Below, one piece after another: positions 45,927 through 58,300 of a stretch of DNA of 64,000 nt; within the stretch, counting starts at the first letter, position 1; each line of letters starts with the position of its first letter. A program made the position numbers and the translations under genes. The notes beneath the pieces are model-generated. The model was not told the origin of the DNA. It made no database searches and worked only from the letters and a program-made list of their open reading frames with translations. The stretch is from Acanthococcus lagerstroemiae. Lineage: Eukaryota > Arthropoda > Insecta > Hemiptera > Eriococcidae. The DNA is taken from NCBI GenBank assembly GCA_031841125.1, contig CM063114.1, forward strand, positions 45,777,574 to 45,841,573. The letters run 5' to 3'.

Positions 45927-46180
45927 GACGCTATTCAGCAAGAGGGAACCAACTAGCAAAATCCGGTTTTTTTTTTAGAACACGTGATTCGAAGTTCAAG
46001 AGCCATGTAGGAACTATATGGCACAGCGTTTACTGATAAGCTCTTTTTAACGTGAGTACATATTTTTGAATCAGGGCCCCAATTTTGAAACATTATACTT
46101 TTTACGCTCTTTCCAATGATACTATAACTCATTTTGTTTACAAAACTTCAGTTGATTCCCTCTTGCTGAGAATAGCGTCC
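45927..46180. mobile_element. MITE family 1, copy 5
   Basis: About 254 bp, left GACGCTATTCAGCAAGAGGG, right CCCTCTTGCTGAGAATAGCG. It has the shared interior with AGCCATGTAGGAACTATATG and TTCCAATGATACTATAACTC, and gives the uninterrupted form of the site into which the nested element of copy 2 inserted. Confidence 0.85.
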
Positions 46181-46795
46181 GTATACGTCTGCAATCAAAA
46201 TGGCTGCCCCTTACACCTCCCCTTAGAGCCGCCTTAGCTGATCTTGACCAATATTGCTCAGCTAATGGCTTAAAGCTAAGGCTAATGGCTAAGCTTATCA
46301 CCTCCTGGTTCACGTGCTATTTTTACGTGAACTTTTTATAATTTTCTTCATACCAGGATTCCCGTTATTGGCGGTCGGTTGTTCGCAATAGATGTTTTTG
46401 GATTCAGATTAGTAATTTTAAAGAATTTAATTGCATTTGTGTTTTTCCTTATTTGCAGAAATACAATAAGTGTCCATAACTGTGTAAGGAGTCTCCCAAA
46501 AGAAGTACAATATGACCGCAGAAGATTACTGACGATATTGAGAAAGATCCATACCAACTAATAAATATCAGTCCTGATGCTGGAAGTCGGATCCTGATTC
46601 CTTATACTGCATGTAAGTAAATGTTTCATTATTACGAGTACATTAGGTACCATCGCCTTCCAACTCTGGAGTATCTCTGCAGATGCATATGAGATAGTAT
46701 TCATTTAACTTGTTTTGTTGATGTATTTTCACTTGACCTGCTAAACAGCAGAGATAGCCTTCCCAGATCTTACTCTATATATTTTGTGTTCACAG

Positions 46796-47151
46796 TATGT
46801 ACATATGCTGCAAGAACTGAAGGCGTATAAATCATTGGCAGCGTACAAATCCGTAGTTCGTGGACACGTCAGCAGCTTATAATGTACTGAAATCAATACG
46901 TACTGGCTCCCTCGTTGATGAGGTAAGAATAATATGCTAACTTTTTGGGACTGTGTGACTATTGTAGTATCATCTGTCACTCAGCCAGATACAGTTAACT
47001 TACCTCGGTTTATGTGAAAGACTGTTGTAAAATAAACGATGAAATTTTCTTTTTCTTTCAACAGGTGCTTTACAGTCAACATCTGAACGAGAAACCGAAA
47101 CAACCTTGGATTAACATGGGCAAGAATTACATGATCAAGTCACAGAAATGA
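46796..47151 (+). pseudogene. Fragment of a multicopy SWIM/YqaJ-type insect gene
   Basis: Two exon-like pieces on the plus strand. 46796-46922, after an acceptor CACAG and before GTAAGA, reads YVHMLQELKAYKSLAAYKSV and VRGHVSSL before a TAA. 47065-47151, after TTTCTTTCAACAG, reads VLYSQHLNEKPKQPWINMGK and stops at TGA. ELKAYKSL-x-AYK and KVxHSQ-x-LNExPxxPW are the block found ahead of the SWIM zinc finger in a multicopy gene family of insects often associated with YqaJ-type nuclease domains. The Cys/His finger itself is not present. Internal stops indicate a dead copy. Confidence 0.5.
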
Positions 47152-47882
47152 TAAAAATCATACCTATGAAAAGATCCACTCATTTTTTCAATCGAGTAAA
47201 GTTAACTTTGGTATTTTCGGAATAATATTGGGCTGCGAAATGCTTGGAAGATCTAAAATTGAAAGTAAGTACCCATTAATATAATTTTATAATCAAAAAT
47301 AATTCAACACTAATGTATGAAAACTGAATACCCAAACAATTTATTTAAAAATCATTCCCTTCTCGTATCGTCGCATTGAGGTATAAATATCAAAGTTCTT
47401 TTTCAAATGAACAGGGAACAGGTATATCTAAATTATGGTATCTTACCAGGCGTTTCAGTTGGAACGGTTGATTTTTCAACCATCAGGAAACGCTCTATTT
47501 TGTGGAATCAATATTGAGGAATACTTGAATACTCATATTATTTGAAGTGATGTAGTAGATGTTATTGCAATAGGGTGCTTCTAGATGTTACATCACTATT
47601 GGTTGTTTTTATCACTGAGTAGTGTAAAGACAATTTTTGGTAACAGCCGAAATTGAACCATAAAAATTGTTGGGCACCTATTGCATGGACTGCCCAATTC
47701 TGAAAATTGAAATGCCGCTTAAGCCCAAACCGTGGATTCAATACTCTATGAAAGTTCACTTACACCCCACCCCTTATTTATTCTACAGTATGATACCATC
47801 TGGAAGGAAATTTCCAACTTAGTGAGTATAATAAGTACTTAGTGCACTTTGAAGCAGTCTACATAATCTTTAGTTCAAACAT

Positions 47883-47888
47883 TTTATT
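47883..47888 (-). terminator. Poly(A) signal overlapping the stop codon of gene D
   Basis: On the minus strand the last codons of gene D read ACT-TAA followed by TAAAA. The hexamer AATAAA (complement of 47883-47888) overlaps the TAA stop (47889-47887), which would give an extremely short 3' UTR if used. Confidence 0.5.
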
Positions 47889-50800
47889 AAGTCGGCTGTG
47901 AACATTCTTTGATTTTGACACCAGCTACTTCATTTTCTACATTTTGTCTTCTAAAATTAGGTGGGATCAAGCATGCTAATATCGAGCTTATTAACAAAAC
48001 AAAAAGCATTCCTATGTTTGAAATGAAATCGCCATATTCCTTTACTGCGAAACCATAAAGGGAACTTAAACCAATGATAGTGAACTGCAGGAAGAGGAAC
48101 AATGTCGCTATCGATATATTTTCTGAAATTGGATAAGTCACTTCTATACACATTTGGATTCCGGTTACGTAGTAACCCTGCAAAAAGAACCTGAAAAATA
48201 TCAAAGAAATCTTTTAATGCCGATTTAAAATTAATCATTGATTTAGGTAGTTAAAACATCAAATCCGACTAAGTGTTTGCTGGAAAAGTGAAATAATATA
48301 TCCACTAATAAGCTTGGAAGGTAGTATAAATTAATAAATACTGATCAGGAAAATGTGCACATACTTCTCAGTAAATTGCAGCGGTGAGACCACGCATAGA
48401 GTAATTCTCGTGACAACTTTCATAATTATACGTCTGCGCATATTTTTGAATCACCGTGTATATGGAATATATTAGTCCAAAACTTTGAAACTATATGGCC
48501 GAACTTACCCCATCGACATAGTCGCCAAATAAACGTATAAAATTCTCTCCGATTTCAACGCTGCAGTCATTAATGCCAGAGATATACCCGCTCCAATTGT
48601 TAATACAATCGCATTTTCCCTAGAATCAAAAATAAATCACGTGGTTATGAACTAACTCCTTTGGAAGAAATTTCAGTCCTTTCCCTATAGTTGGTCGCTT
48701 GTACTGATAAATTGAGGGTACTTACCCGGAAGAAAGAAGAGGGATAATGTAAGCATCTCTCCCCTATTTCTTGGCTAGCTGATTGTCAAAAAAGAACCGT
48801 GAACTCTAAGAAGAGAAATTGTCAAAAAGTGTCACCATTGATGTCTAGTTTCCAAATTAAATCAACCTCTCTATTACTCAGGGGACGGGGTTGAGACTCG
48901 ACAGATCACTGATAAAAATAGCTCCAAGTGGGCATTTTGTTTTGTAGCTGTTTCTACTTATTTGCCTTTGCTCCCTCTATTACATTCGGAAGGGGGTGAG
49001 ACTCGACAAGTCACTGATGAAAATAACCCCGATTGAGAGTGGTTGCTTATTTACCTCTGATAAATGTACCTGCATATTTGTAAGAAATTTGGGAGCTTCT
49101 TTGAGAATAAAATTAGGACATCTGATTGCTCGTTCTTCTCTTATTAAAACGACTCCTCGGTTAATACGCACTTGAATTTTCCAGTTTTATCCAAAATGTA
49201 GCTGATGATCAACGCGCTCAGCATGCCAGATATCATGTACAGAGTTCCAATGTTTCCCGCATCAGTTGTGTGACCCTTTTGTTCAAGTGAAAATAGTTAT
49301 AACATCAGCTTTTCATGATTGGGTAAATTTACACATAATTTTTTGATTCCAGAGGGAATTCAGTATTTGCTGACGGATCCATTTGTTTAGGTACTTTAGT
49401 TTCCTTTGCCCTCCTCCCACGACTAATACATGCATTAGCAACAAGCGTGGGCGCCGACATTTTCAGTGGGGAGCAAGACTTTTTTTATAGGAAGGCAAAA
49501 GACCCCCCCCCCTCAAACAAAAAAAACAATAATAATACCGGAACACTGGGTAACTTTGCAATCATGGGGTGAGTTGGCACTCTCGTCTATTTTCATTATT
49601 CCTACAAGCGCGAGGGAAAAAACAGAACATGTGGATACCCTGAAGCATGACTCGTTGTAATGTAGGATGTTGCAGCTATTATGTAAAACCTACTCGGTGC
49701 AATTCCGCTATTTCCAGATAGCCTTTTATCAGGTCGTTTGTGCAGAACTTCAGAAAGTGTATCACATGACATAAATTATTTCAGATAATGAGTGAAAATG
49801 AAAGGAAACTGTATGTGTTTGGTATTAGAACACGCAGAATTTGACTGCGGTAGTGATAAAAGTGAATTATTTTGTATTAATCGCCATAGTGATAATGTAG
49901 CAACTCTGGTAAAGAAATTGAAAAAATCGTTGCGGAATGAATTTGCACAGAATTGTGTATTTGTTCTTGAAGCCAGTAAGTTATCAGTTTTGATATTCTG
50001 TCTTATTGCTAGTTAATGAATCGGTATTAATCAGATGTTTATGCATTTCATAGATGCCAAGAACAGAAAGGGTCACTACAGTTTTCATTTACTTTTTTCT
50101 TTCGCATTCATGTATGTATACATGCACATGCTCTTTCAGAAGTGTTATAGTCCATTTTTTGCGTTTTTGTGATAAGGATAGTGTCTGATAGTACTTTTCA
50201 CGAGGAATACAATGGTAACACTGGTGTCTCCGGATCTTCGCTCTTTCTATTCGAAAAGCACATTAAAATGAATCTATGTGCAAGAATGTTATGAGTCTTC
50301 ATAGTCTTGTACAACACTCGCGTTTCAGCGACAACTCATCTGTTTTCCCTATCCAGAAAAATTGTGAATTTGAACATATAACACTTTTGAAAAAGCATGT
50401 TCACATAGTATATCGATATGGTGTTACTTGGTACTTTTAATAGACCACACTACTTTTACAACTGTTTTCCATGTTCATTCATGAATATGTGCAGTGTTAC
50501 CCCGTCATGGTACTACATGGTATGCTTATTCCATAATTCTGTATAAACATTTATGGGCTAGGGGTGTCACAGTTTCTTGGGCATGTTACTCCGTGTTACA
50601 GTATGGTCAAATAATGAAATTTTTGAAAATTTGAGGAATGGAAATTGCCCCTTTTGCCTTTTCTCATAGAGGCTCCCCCGCCAGGATTTTATCGCAGTAG
50701 ACTTGTAATAGTGATTCTCCAATGCTTCCTTCCCCTAGATTATGGGCAAATCTGTGGTAAAATTGGAAACAACAGGTAAAGTAATTTCTAATTACACCAC

Positions 50801-53800
50801 CAGGAGAAGCTAATAACTTTTCACGACCGATAATCTTGTAGAACGGTGGAACAATTTGGACAACATTACCCTGTGAGATAATTATAACTTGTAACTACGA
50901 GGTGGTTATAACTTATAACAGTTAACAGTAACTGAATGAAGGCAAAAGTGAAATAGTACTAAATGTAGTTTAGATTATTAGATTTACAAAAGTATAACTA
51001 TATAGGTAGATCGGTACTTACTTGGAAATTGTTCAAAATGAGTTGATTCAACAGTATGGCAGATGCACATGATACCGCTACGGCCAACGAGTAAGATGTG
51101 GCAATGAATAGAAACGAAGGCCTGGAGAGGATATTTATAATCGATTTCCAAACATTCTGAGTTTGCATCTCTTTCTGCCGAGCTTGGGCAACACTGGGAG
51201 GGCCCGGAGGTCCTTCTGTAAAAACTGATGAAATTCAAAAGCGTACAGAGCTATTTATGTACTTGCATTAAACTCTCAAGTACCTGTTGTAGTTTCTGGC
51301 GGGAAAACTCCAGGAAGAGAATGTGAAACTGAAAAGGTTACTGAGAAATTAATTCTTCACTCTTCCCACAGAAAGTGAAGTAATACATTCCCTGTTAGCT
51401 TTTCCACCTTAATCCTAGATATATTCTTTGCCGAGATCCAAAATTAAACGATACTTCATTCTTCATAGTTCTCGTCATTCTCAGTGCACAAGAAAAGGAT
51501 CTGAAGTATACTTACATAGCACTACTAAAAACAAAGTGAGAACGCTGGCAGCTGCTATCGTTATGTGTAACTGAAACATTTCGCTTTCTACTGCTTGTAA
51601 ATCAGTACTGTCGTGAACCAATGCTGTGGGTAAAAAAAAGCTCAAAGCTGTCCCAACCTAGAATACCAAAATTAGGTTTAAAATTAAGAATGAAGCACTT
51701 ATATGTAACTACACATTCTTACACCTGAAATTTAAAAATGGTGAAAATCATAATGTGATAGGTACTGTTTGGATGTTCTTGGGGCCGAAGTCAGTTTTAG
51801 TGGAAAGTTCATGGCTGCATATTGGACAAAGTTTCGTTGTATGTGAACCGGAATGCCTGACAAGAATGATGACAGAAAACAAAATTGCTTAAATTTGTGC
51901 CAGGTCGTGTTATCAATTATGACCGCGATATCACGTCCAATATGTCTCTGTCCCTCGGCTTTTCACCAATCCACGTCAGATTAAATGAATTAGGAGTTGG
52001 TGATGCTCAGAGGCGGCGTTATGGGCAGCTTAATGTATACCCCAGCGAAAAGGTGGGTCCACATGAAGATGATCAGTTTGTTCTGCTTGGATGATGAGCC
52101 AAAGGTGAATGTAGTATGGACGTTGAGATGATCAGCTAATTGAAGCTGAGCAGCCATGATCAGCCTTTCATCTTCGATCATCGACCTGATATCGGCCTGG
52201 TCAAAAAAGATGATGATTAGTACTGGCTGATTATCCGAGCAGAACACACTAATCATCCTTGACCATCCTTGTATGGACCCACCTCAAGGCATCGCGATAA
52301 GTGAACTTCCTATGCAGTGAATAAGTTTGTAGACATGTAGCAGTTTCAGGAGCTGCTAAGATATGAGATTTTGTAGGGCTTTGTGAAAAGAGAAAATAAT
52401 GATGACTCCAACTATTAGAACGTTGCATAACAATGCTAATTATTTGGGTTTCGCTCCAGGAACTGTAAAGCCGGCTGCACATTACGCTGACGTTTCGTGT
52501 TACAAAATAATCTAGTTCAATTGGACTGTTCACACTACACTGATGTGTCGTCATAATGCGTCATCTGACGACACGTGTCGGTGTAGTGTGAACGGTCCAA
52601 TTGAACTAGATGGTTTTGTTTTCATCAGATGTCGTGTAGTGTGCATCTAGCTTAATTCTCAAGAGGATCTAATGGGCGTGTTTTCCAGTGACGTCACGGA
52701 GTGAGTTATGCATGGTTACTGTTACCAAAAATACCTAATTCTCAAGTGGGCGTGTTTTCCAGTGACGTCACGGAGTGAGTTATGCAATGGTTACTGTTAT
52801 CAAAAATACCCATCTTGGTTCCAACGAACATATCAGCTCTCGGCTCCTGTAAGAAAAACGCATGGAGCAAAGATCAATATGTTTTACTACTTGTCAGTTG
52901 TCAATATATATGTTACTACCTGAGAATAAGAAATTTGTTAGAAACCAGACGTTTATTAGCAAATGCTCAGAACCTTCTGGATTAAAAATATGTATCTTTG
53001 GTTGTTTGGTTTCTAATAAATTTCTTATTCTCAGGTAGTACCTTTGATCTTTGCTCAATGTGTTTTTCTTACGGGAGTCGATACGTTTGTTGGAACCAAG
53101 ATGGATATTTTTGCTGACAGTAACTCACCCTGTGACGTCATGGGGAGCCTGATAAGCGCGTTTGTGACGTTAAAGAAAACGCGCCCATTATTACATTATA
53201 TCAAAAGACAGAGTCCCAATTAAGAATCTTCAAAATTTTCTAAGTTCCAAGCTTGTTTATGACTCTTCAAGCCTTTAATAAAACTCCTTATAGGTACTAT
53301 ACTGTTTTAGACTTTTCTAGATTCTCACAGTATTTTTAGGACTCAATAGCACTATTCTAGACATATGTTTCAAACTGTTCAACGTTCCCAGAGCTGATAC
53401 ATATACAAACTTACTAAGACTTTTCCGGACACTAGTTATGTTTGAAGTTCTAAAACTTCCTTCAGACTCAATAACTTTTAATTCTGTTCCAGGTCTGTTT
53501 GAGATTCTTTAAAACCAGTTCGAGACCTTATGCGCGTACAGACGCATTAAAAACCCTTTGAAGCTCCTAAGGCTTTTCCAACCTTCTTCTTCAGGTGCCG
53601 TATCCGATGTACGGACGTTGGCGATCGCGGTTTCTGATGCACGTCTCTCCTGGACAGGTTAGTCAAAAGTTTTGTCATTGCTTTCCCCATGGTTTTGTAG
53701 TTTTTCTTCTCTATGCCGAAGAGTGTGCAGCCGCAGTTTTCCCTTACTAGGCATGTGTTTTACAATGCTGAGTAAGCCGTCCACGATGTGCACACGCCCC

Positions 53801-56074
53801 GTATCAATCATTCTGATCTGGTGGTAACATTTCTTGCAATTGTAATGCCTTGTTCGTGTGAACTAGCGGGGGTTGTAGGGCGCGCTATGTTTCCAACTTG
53901 CTTGATACTGTAGTTGCTGTGTTCACTATAGGATGTTAGTGAAGATATTTGAATGTCTCTAGCTTTCTGGCGTTGGTGGGACTCGAACCCTACCTACACA
54001 CCCAAGAGGGCACGTTATCATTTGGCCACACACACCGACTAGTCTCCATTTATTTTTGATTCAAGTCTTAGAAATGTTTCGCTCGAATAACCAATTTTTG
54101 TTATCTCCATGTGGTGACTCCACACCCTTCGGAAATTCTAAATGTTTTTGTAATGGCCTAAGCTATGATTATTTCCCTTAATATTTCTTACCGAGCTTTT
54201 CCCGTCAATTTGGTAGACATCGGGGAGGAATAGGGTAACAGTTGGTAAAACCGGAAGTCCGGTAGAATCTCATGAAGCTTTGAGACTATGCTACGCTGGA
54301 TTAAATCCAGTTCAGACTCAGAATCTTGAAGTTATGAAAAGTCGTAAACAAGTTTAGAAAATTCCATAAGAATCTCGAATAGTCCTAAAGCCCTGTGATG
54401 AGCCTCAGAAAGTCTCAAAAATTGCCAAGTCTAGACTGGTAACAGTCTAATAGCTTCAAAAAATGTCTTAGCGAATCTGACAGAGTTTTGAAGATCTCCG
54501 AGAATGTCCAGCAAATAGGTATATAACGTCATTCAGCAAGCCTGTAAGACTATTAAATTTATCTGAGTCAGGAAGAGTCTGAATAGCACTTAAATCTTCC
54601 GAAATTTGCGTATAAAATTGAAGGGTGCGCTCTCTACTGGCAGAACGAAATGCGGCTTGCTGATTGCGGTGGATTTGGTTGAAAAGGTGATTATGTGCGA
54701 AAAGTGACAAAAGATGTTCTCCAAGAAACTCAAAATAGGACTCTACAGAAAGAAAATAACAGAATGAAAAGTTTTTGTTCTTTTCAGTTTTTCATAAAAA
54801 ATGATATTTCGGATGATATTTCTCATTTTCGTTGTACATATTGTTAGGGGAAAATACCCACGATCACATTTTCAACATGTGTACTAGCGCTCCTGCAGCA
54901 TGCTTTATATGCGAATAATCAAGCACATGAGGGGAAACTTGAAAGCATATCATTTTTCAATATTCAATCAGATTTTGCATTCCTGTGTTACTTTTAGGCG
55001 AAAATGCAATATTCATATTGGGGCCGTCATCAAAGTTCAGAAAACCAAAAAACTATTCTTCTTGATATACCGTCTTGGTACTCATGCCACAAAATTCGAA
55101 AATTTTTATGCCAATTAAGGGGGGGGGGAGTAAAGCTTGGCCTTCTCGTTCGTACCCATATTCTTAAGCTACAATAAAAGGCCTCGCATGTAATATATAG
55201 AGCATAAGGTCTGAGAAACCCTAACGTCGCCTTAGTGACTTTCAAGAATGACAGAGCTAGGCTAGAATTGACTTTCTACCAGTTGGTCTTCGAGAACTTC
55301 CTCCCAAACCGGGGAATCCAATTCTGACGGTTTTTTCTCTTAGTGAGTTTTCATTATTATATATAATCATTCTCATCAGTACTGACTAAGTGTGAGCAGT
55401 TGATCATAATACTTACTTGATCTCCTAATAATGCGAAAGATCCAGCCCGACTGATTTCTTTCCCTCCGAACCAGATAGCTGTGAAGCGGACCGCGGCTCC
55501 ATAAGTGAAAACTGTGAATACTGCTTCAAAACACTGTCCTATCATCAGGACGTAGAATCTGTCTGGAGCTACGGCTAGTATCTTGATACAAGCGCCGACA
55601 CATGTTCCAGCACTCGCCATTATCATCGACTTTCTGATTCCCTGGAAGTTGTGAGTGGTGCACAATGCAACTAGTGATCCAAAAGTGTGACATGAACGTT
55701 TTGCTTTATTTCTTACAGGACTTTTTTCTTCTTTTCCCCCGCAATTCAACGTAACGTCCCACTGACCTATATATGTAGTTTTGTATGCTTACCCAATGTT
55801 CCATCACATAGAGAGAGGGGAAAACGAATAGTATGTAACCAACGTTGTATACGATCGTGGTCCACTCCACAAGTATTGGTGATACTTGATAATAAGTGGA
55901 GATGATGTTATTAATACTGCTGAATTCGACCCACTGCACGCCGCAGGTGATTGTGTACCATATAAATAATCCCATGATCAGCCATCTTTGTTTGTATAAC
56001 TTGATACCATCTGTAAGTTCCGTCGTACTTGTCGTATGAGGCGACATAATTTTCTTTTGTTCCGGTTGGCACAT
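47887..56074 (-). CDS. FLVCR/SLC49-type MFS transporter, gene D (7 exons, 456 aa)
   Basis: Predicted 12-TM transporter, the closest paralogue of gene B. Exons in minus order are 56074-55793, 55641-55417, 51657-51516, 51224-51022, 49275-49172, 48619-48509 and 48190-47887, with lengths identical to gene B throughout. Splice borders are GT/AG (one donor is GTGCGT) and the joined frame has no stop over 457 codons. Motifs: IKLYKQRWLIMGLFIWYT, VEWTTIVYNVGYILFVFPSL, GACIKILAVAPDRFY, RFTAIWFGGKEISRAG, GPPSVAQARQKEMQTQN, TTDAGNIGTLYM, CIEVTYPISENIS. The family's acidic residue after TxDAGN and the WFG-x-KE loop are kept. The start Met gives MCQPEQKKIMSPH, parallel to gene B. Introns are filled with MITEs, a SINE and foldback elements. 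Confidence 0.92.
48885..49070. repeat. Two-copy direct repeat in gene D intron 5
   Basis: Units starting GGGGTTGAGACTCGACAGAT (about 48888) and GGGGGTGAGACTCGACAAGT (about 48996) are about 80% alike for some 60-70 bases, including TCACTGAT(A/G)AAAATA and CTTATTT(G/A)CCT. A local duplication with no coding content. Confidence 0.6.
49792..49977 (+). CDS. Possible lone coding exon, antisense in gene D intron 4
   Basis: The frame MKMKGNCMCLVLEHAEFDCG… continues through HSDNVATLVKKLKKSLRNEF and ends EAS at a donor-like CCA|GTAAGTT. Composition is protein-like (Cys-rich start, basic amphipathic middle), unlike the shadow ORFs nearby. No partner exon and no family were recognised. It may be part of a mobile element. 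Confidence 0.25.
52474..52652. mobile_element. ~180-bp foldback MITE in gene D intron 2
   Basis: Arms TCTAGTTCAATTGGACTGTT plus CACACTACACTGATGTGTCG pair with ACACGTGTCGGTGTAGTGTG plus AACGGTCCAATTGAACTAGA. The outer parts GCTGCACATTACGC and GTGTAGTGTGCATCTAGC pair loosely. Centre ATAATGCGTCATC. It is non-coding. Confidence 0.75.
52671..53189. mobile_element. Foldback element family 3, copy 2
   Basis: Ends AATGGGCGTGTTTTC and GAAAACGCGCCCATT. Arms run through GTGACGTCACGGAGTGAGTT and CCATCTTGGTTCCAACGAAC to GAGAATAAGAAATTTGTTAG and back. The first ~73 bases are tandemly repeated at the left end (units at about 52673 and 52746). Same family as 44912-45618, without the nested MITE. Confidence 0.75.
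53214..54480. repeat. Inverted, motif-rich repeat flanking a SINE
   Basis: The left flank (53214-53580) and the complement of the right flank (54260-54480) share blocks such as AATTTTCTAA…CTTGTTTA(T/C)GACT and are both full of AGACTC/AGACTTTTC-type motifs. A SINE (53605-54045) lies between. This looks like an old element with long inverted ends that received a SINE, but it is diverged. Confidence 0.4.
53605..54045 (-). mobile_element. Long SINE, copy 2
   Basis: Co-linear with 41185-41612. It shares GCGGTTTCTGATGC, CCGAAGAGTGTGCAG, TGCACACGC, GGTAACA, and the head TGGTGGGACTCGAACCCTA, whose complement contains the B box GGTTCGAGTCC (53979-53989). The A box is more decayed. It lies in intron 2 of gene D. 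Confidence 0.75.
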
Positions 56075-57049
56075 GAACTATGGTTTTACAGTGATATGGA
56101 AAATGAATGAATAAGCGTCGTTGATGATTTATTCCTGAACTTTTAGGCAATTTACAGCAAACCATAAACCAGTTTCGAGTTACAAACGTGTACTTTGGAG
56201 TGATGCAAATGACCTAAAATAAGAGTCCGAGCACGATGATTCACTGTAGGATTATCTAATCTGCTTAAAGCCTTTTATCTCTCCTTTGCTCGCATAAATG
56301 CTTTTTTCTGTATCGGAGATTGATTTTATATAAAAATAATAATGCTTCAAGTAACATGAATTAACTAAGCAACACACGACTAGGTGCGTGAGTGCAAAGG
56401 TTATACTTATCTTCCTATAGTAATCAGATGAAGAGGTACTCTCAAATGTATAGCATTAATTAATTTACTAAACGAATGATACCTAAACGTAGAATGTTCA
56501 GTAGGATGGTCCTTCTTCTTCAACTTTTGATTTTCAGTTGGCGTTTCCCCATGAGTTGATTATAAATATTTAAAAAAAAAATAAATCTTATACTTTTGAG
56601 AAAAATCGGTAAAAGGTGACCCATGCCTCAAGGGAATTAGGATTCTTATGTAGGTAAATTATAAATAATTGATGTTTGAAATGTGAGCTTCAGTCGAGGG
56701 GAAGTCCCCTTGTCCATATAAGCGTGTAACTATTATTTTCTTTTTCAAATTAATAATTGTGACCTGAACTGATGAAATGAGGGGAGGGGGTATGATGCAA
56801 AAAGTTAAAATTTAGGGAAACGTGTTTCTTTGTATCCGATGGTTACAATCACGTGGTTACAATCATTCTGAAGTACATCCACGTGCGTGTCACGTGTCCT
56901 GACATCTAGTTTCATTTTGTTGAAGGTACAAGTTGACAGTGTTACTAAAGAACGGAAAATTTTATAGGCGAATTGAAAGATCAGCAATTTTTTGGTTGCG
57001 AATCAAACAAGCATGATGTTGTTTTATTGTTGACAATCGAGCGTTGAAA
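56075..57049. other. Upstream region of gene D, no gene seen
   Basis: AT-rich. It presumably contains the promoter and 5' UTR of gene D, read leftward. No repeat family or ORF with support. Confidence 0.3.
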
Positions 57050-58300
57050 TTCAGGCCTTTTAAAAATATCGGGCCCCCTGAAAGTCCGGGTCTGGGGGTA
57101 TTTCCCCCGTTCTTCCCTCCCTCTCGACATGGTTGAGTCCTTCAAATGAACCTACTTGACGTTTCTGAAAAAATGAGTAGGTTAACCAAAATTGGAGTTT
57201 TGAGATCCTTAATTTCGAAAATTCAGTTTGAGTTTTTATTCGATCCCGATTCGGATCCCAAAATCCAAATTCGGCCTTTTCAAATATGAGCAAAACTGAA
57301 TCACCATAGAAAATCGAACAATGTTGATGAAAAGGTTTTCGAAATGAAAGGAATAAGTTGGTTTCATGCTTCTTCTCCTTGTCATCAGGTTACTCATTAT
57401 TTAGAGAAAGGAACAATTTATTTTTCAGTACGTCAAAGAAGAGATGACGTTTTCTTCATCCAGTAAAGAAGCGATTGTCTTCTTCTTCAAAGAAAGAAAC
57501 AGATTTTATTTTGGAGCCCAAATCAAGGTCTGTTTAATTGCCAAAACATCGTTATTCTTACACTTCGTTCATGTTTTTCGGATAAGACTAATTAGACCCA
57601 CCAAATGAGAAAGAGGAAGACAAATTTTTGGTCCAAATCAGAGCCAGATCGAAAATTTGATTGAATTTTTGATCCCAGTGACACATACACACAAAAATCT
57701 ATTCCAATACTTAATTTGTTTAAATTTTTCAGCAGTTTCAAATTATAACCCATTTGAAGGAGTCAAATTTGGATGTTGGAACCCAAATCAGTGTCGTAAC
57801 TAAAATCTGTTTGAATTTTTTGAATCCCCGATCCAAAAGCCCACTCTTTTGATACTTCTTTCAATGCTTCCGCCAGTCCCCCCCGCCCCGCGAAAAGGAA
57901 AAAGTCGGCTTTGGTGCACCAATCGTGGTTGGATCAGAATCCTGATTGAATATTTGAACTCGGCAACACAAAAAAATCGCATTCCAATACTTTGTTCGAT
58001 TTCTAAGTTGAATTAACTTGGCCCATTTGAGTGAATCAAATTTGGATTTTAAAGTCGGTGTCAGATGACAAATTTAATTGAATTTTCAAAAGCGGCAACC
58101 CAAAGAACTCCTATTTCGATCTCTAGTTAAATGTTGTCAGCGATGGGACTTGAATTTGGATTTTGAGGCTCAAATTAGGATCGGACTGAAAATCTGATTA
58201 CATTTTCGGAGTTAGCGACTCAAACTGCCCTGATTTCGATATTTTTCTTGATATGCTTCCATTTGAAATTCGAGGAATAGTGACCGGTCTCAGCCCCCCT
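57050..58300. repeat. Degenerate tandem repeat, ~115-150 bp period
   Basis: A loose unit recurs at least five times. Anchors resembling CCAAATCAG-x-GTCGGA…AAATCTGATTGAATTTTTGA occur near 57636, 57785, 57928, 58045 and 58170, each followed by a GCGACCCAAA-like segment and ATTCCGATACTT. AAATTTGGATTTTG phrases link the units. Divergence is high and the borders are not clear. No coding content. Confidence 0.5.
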
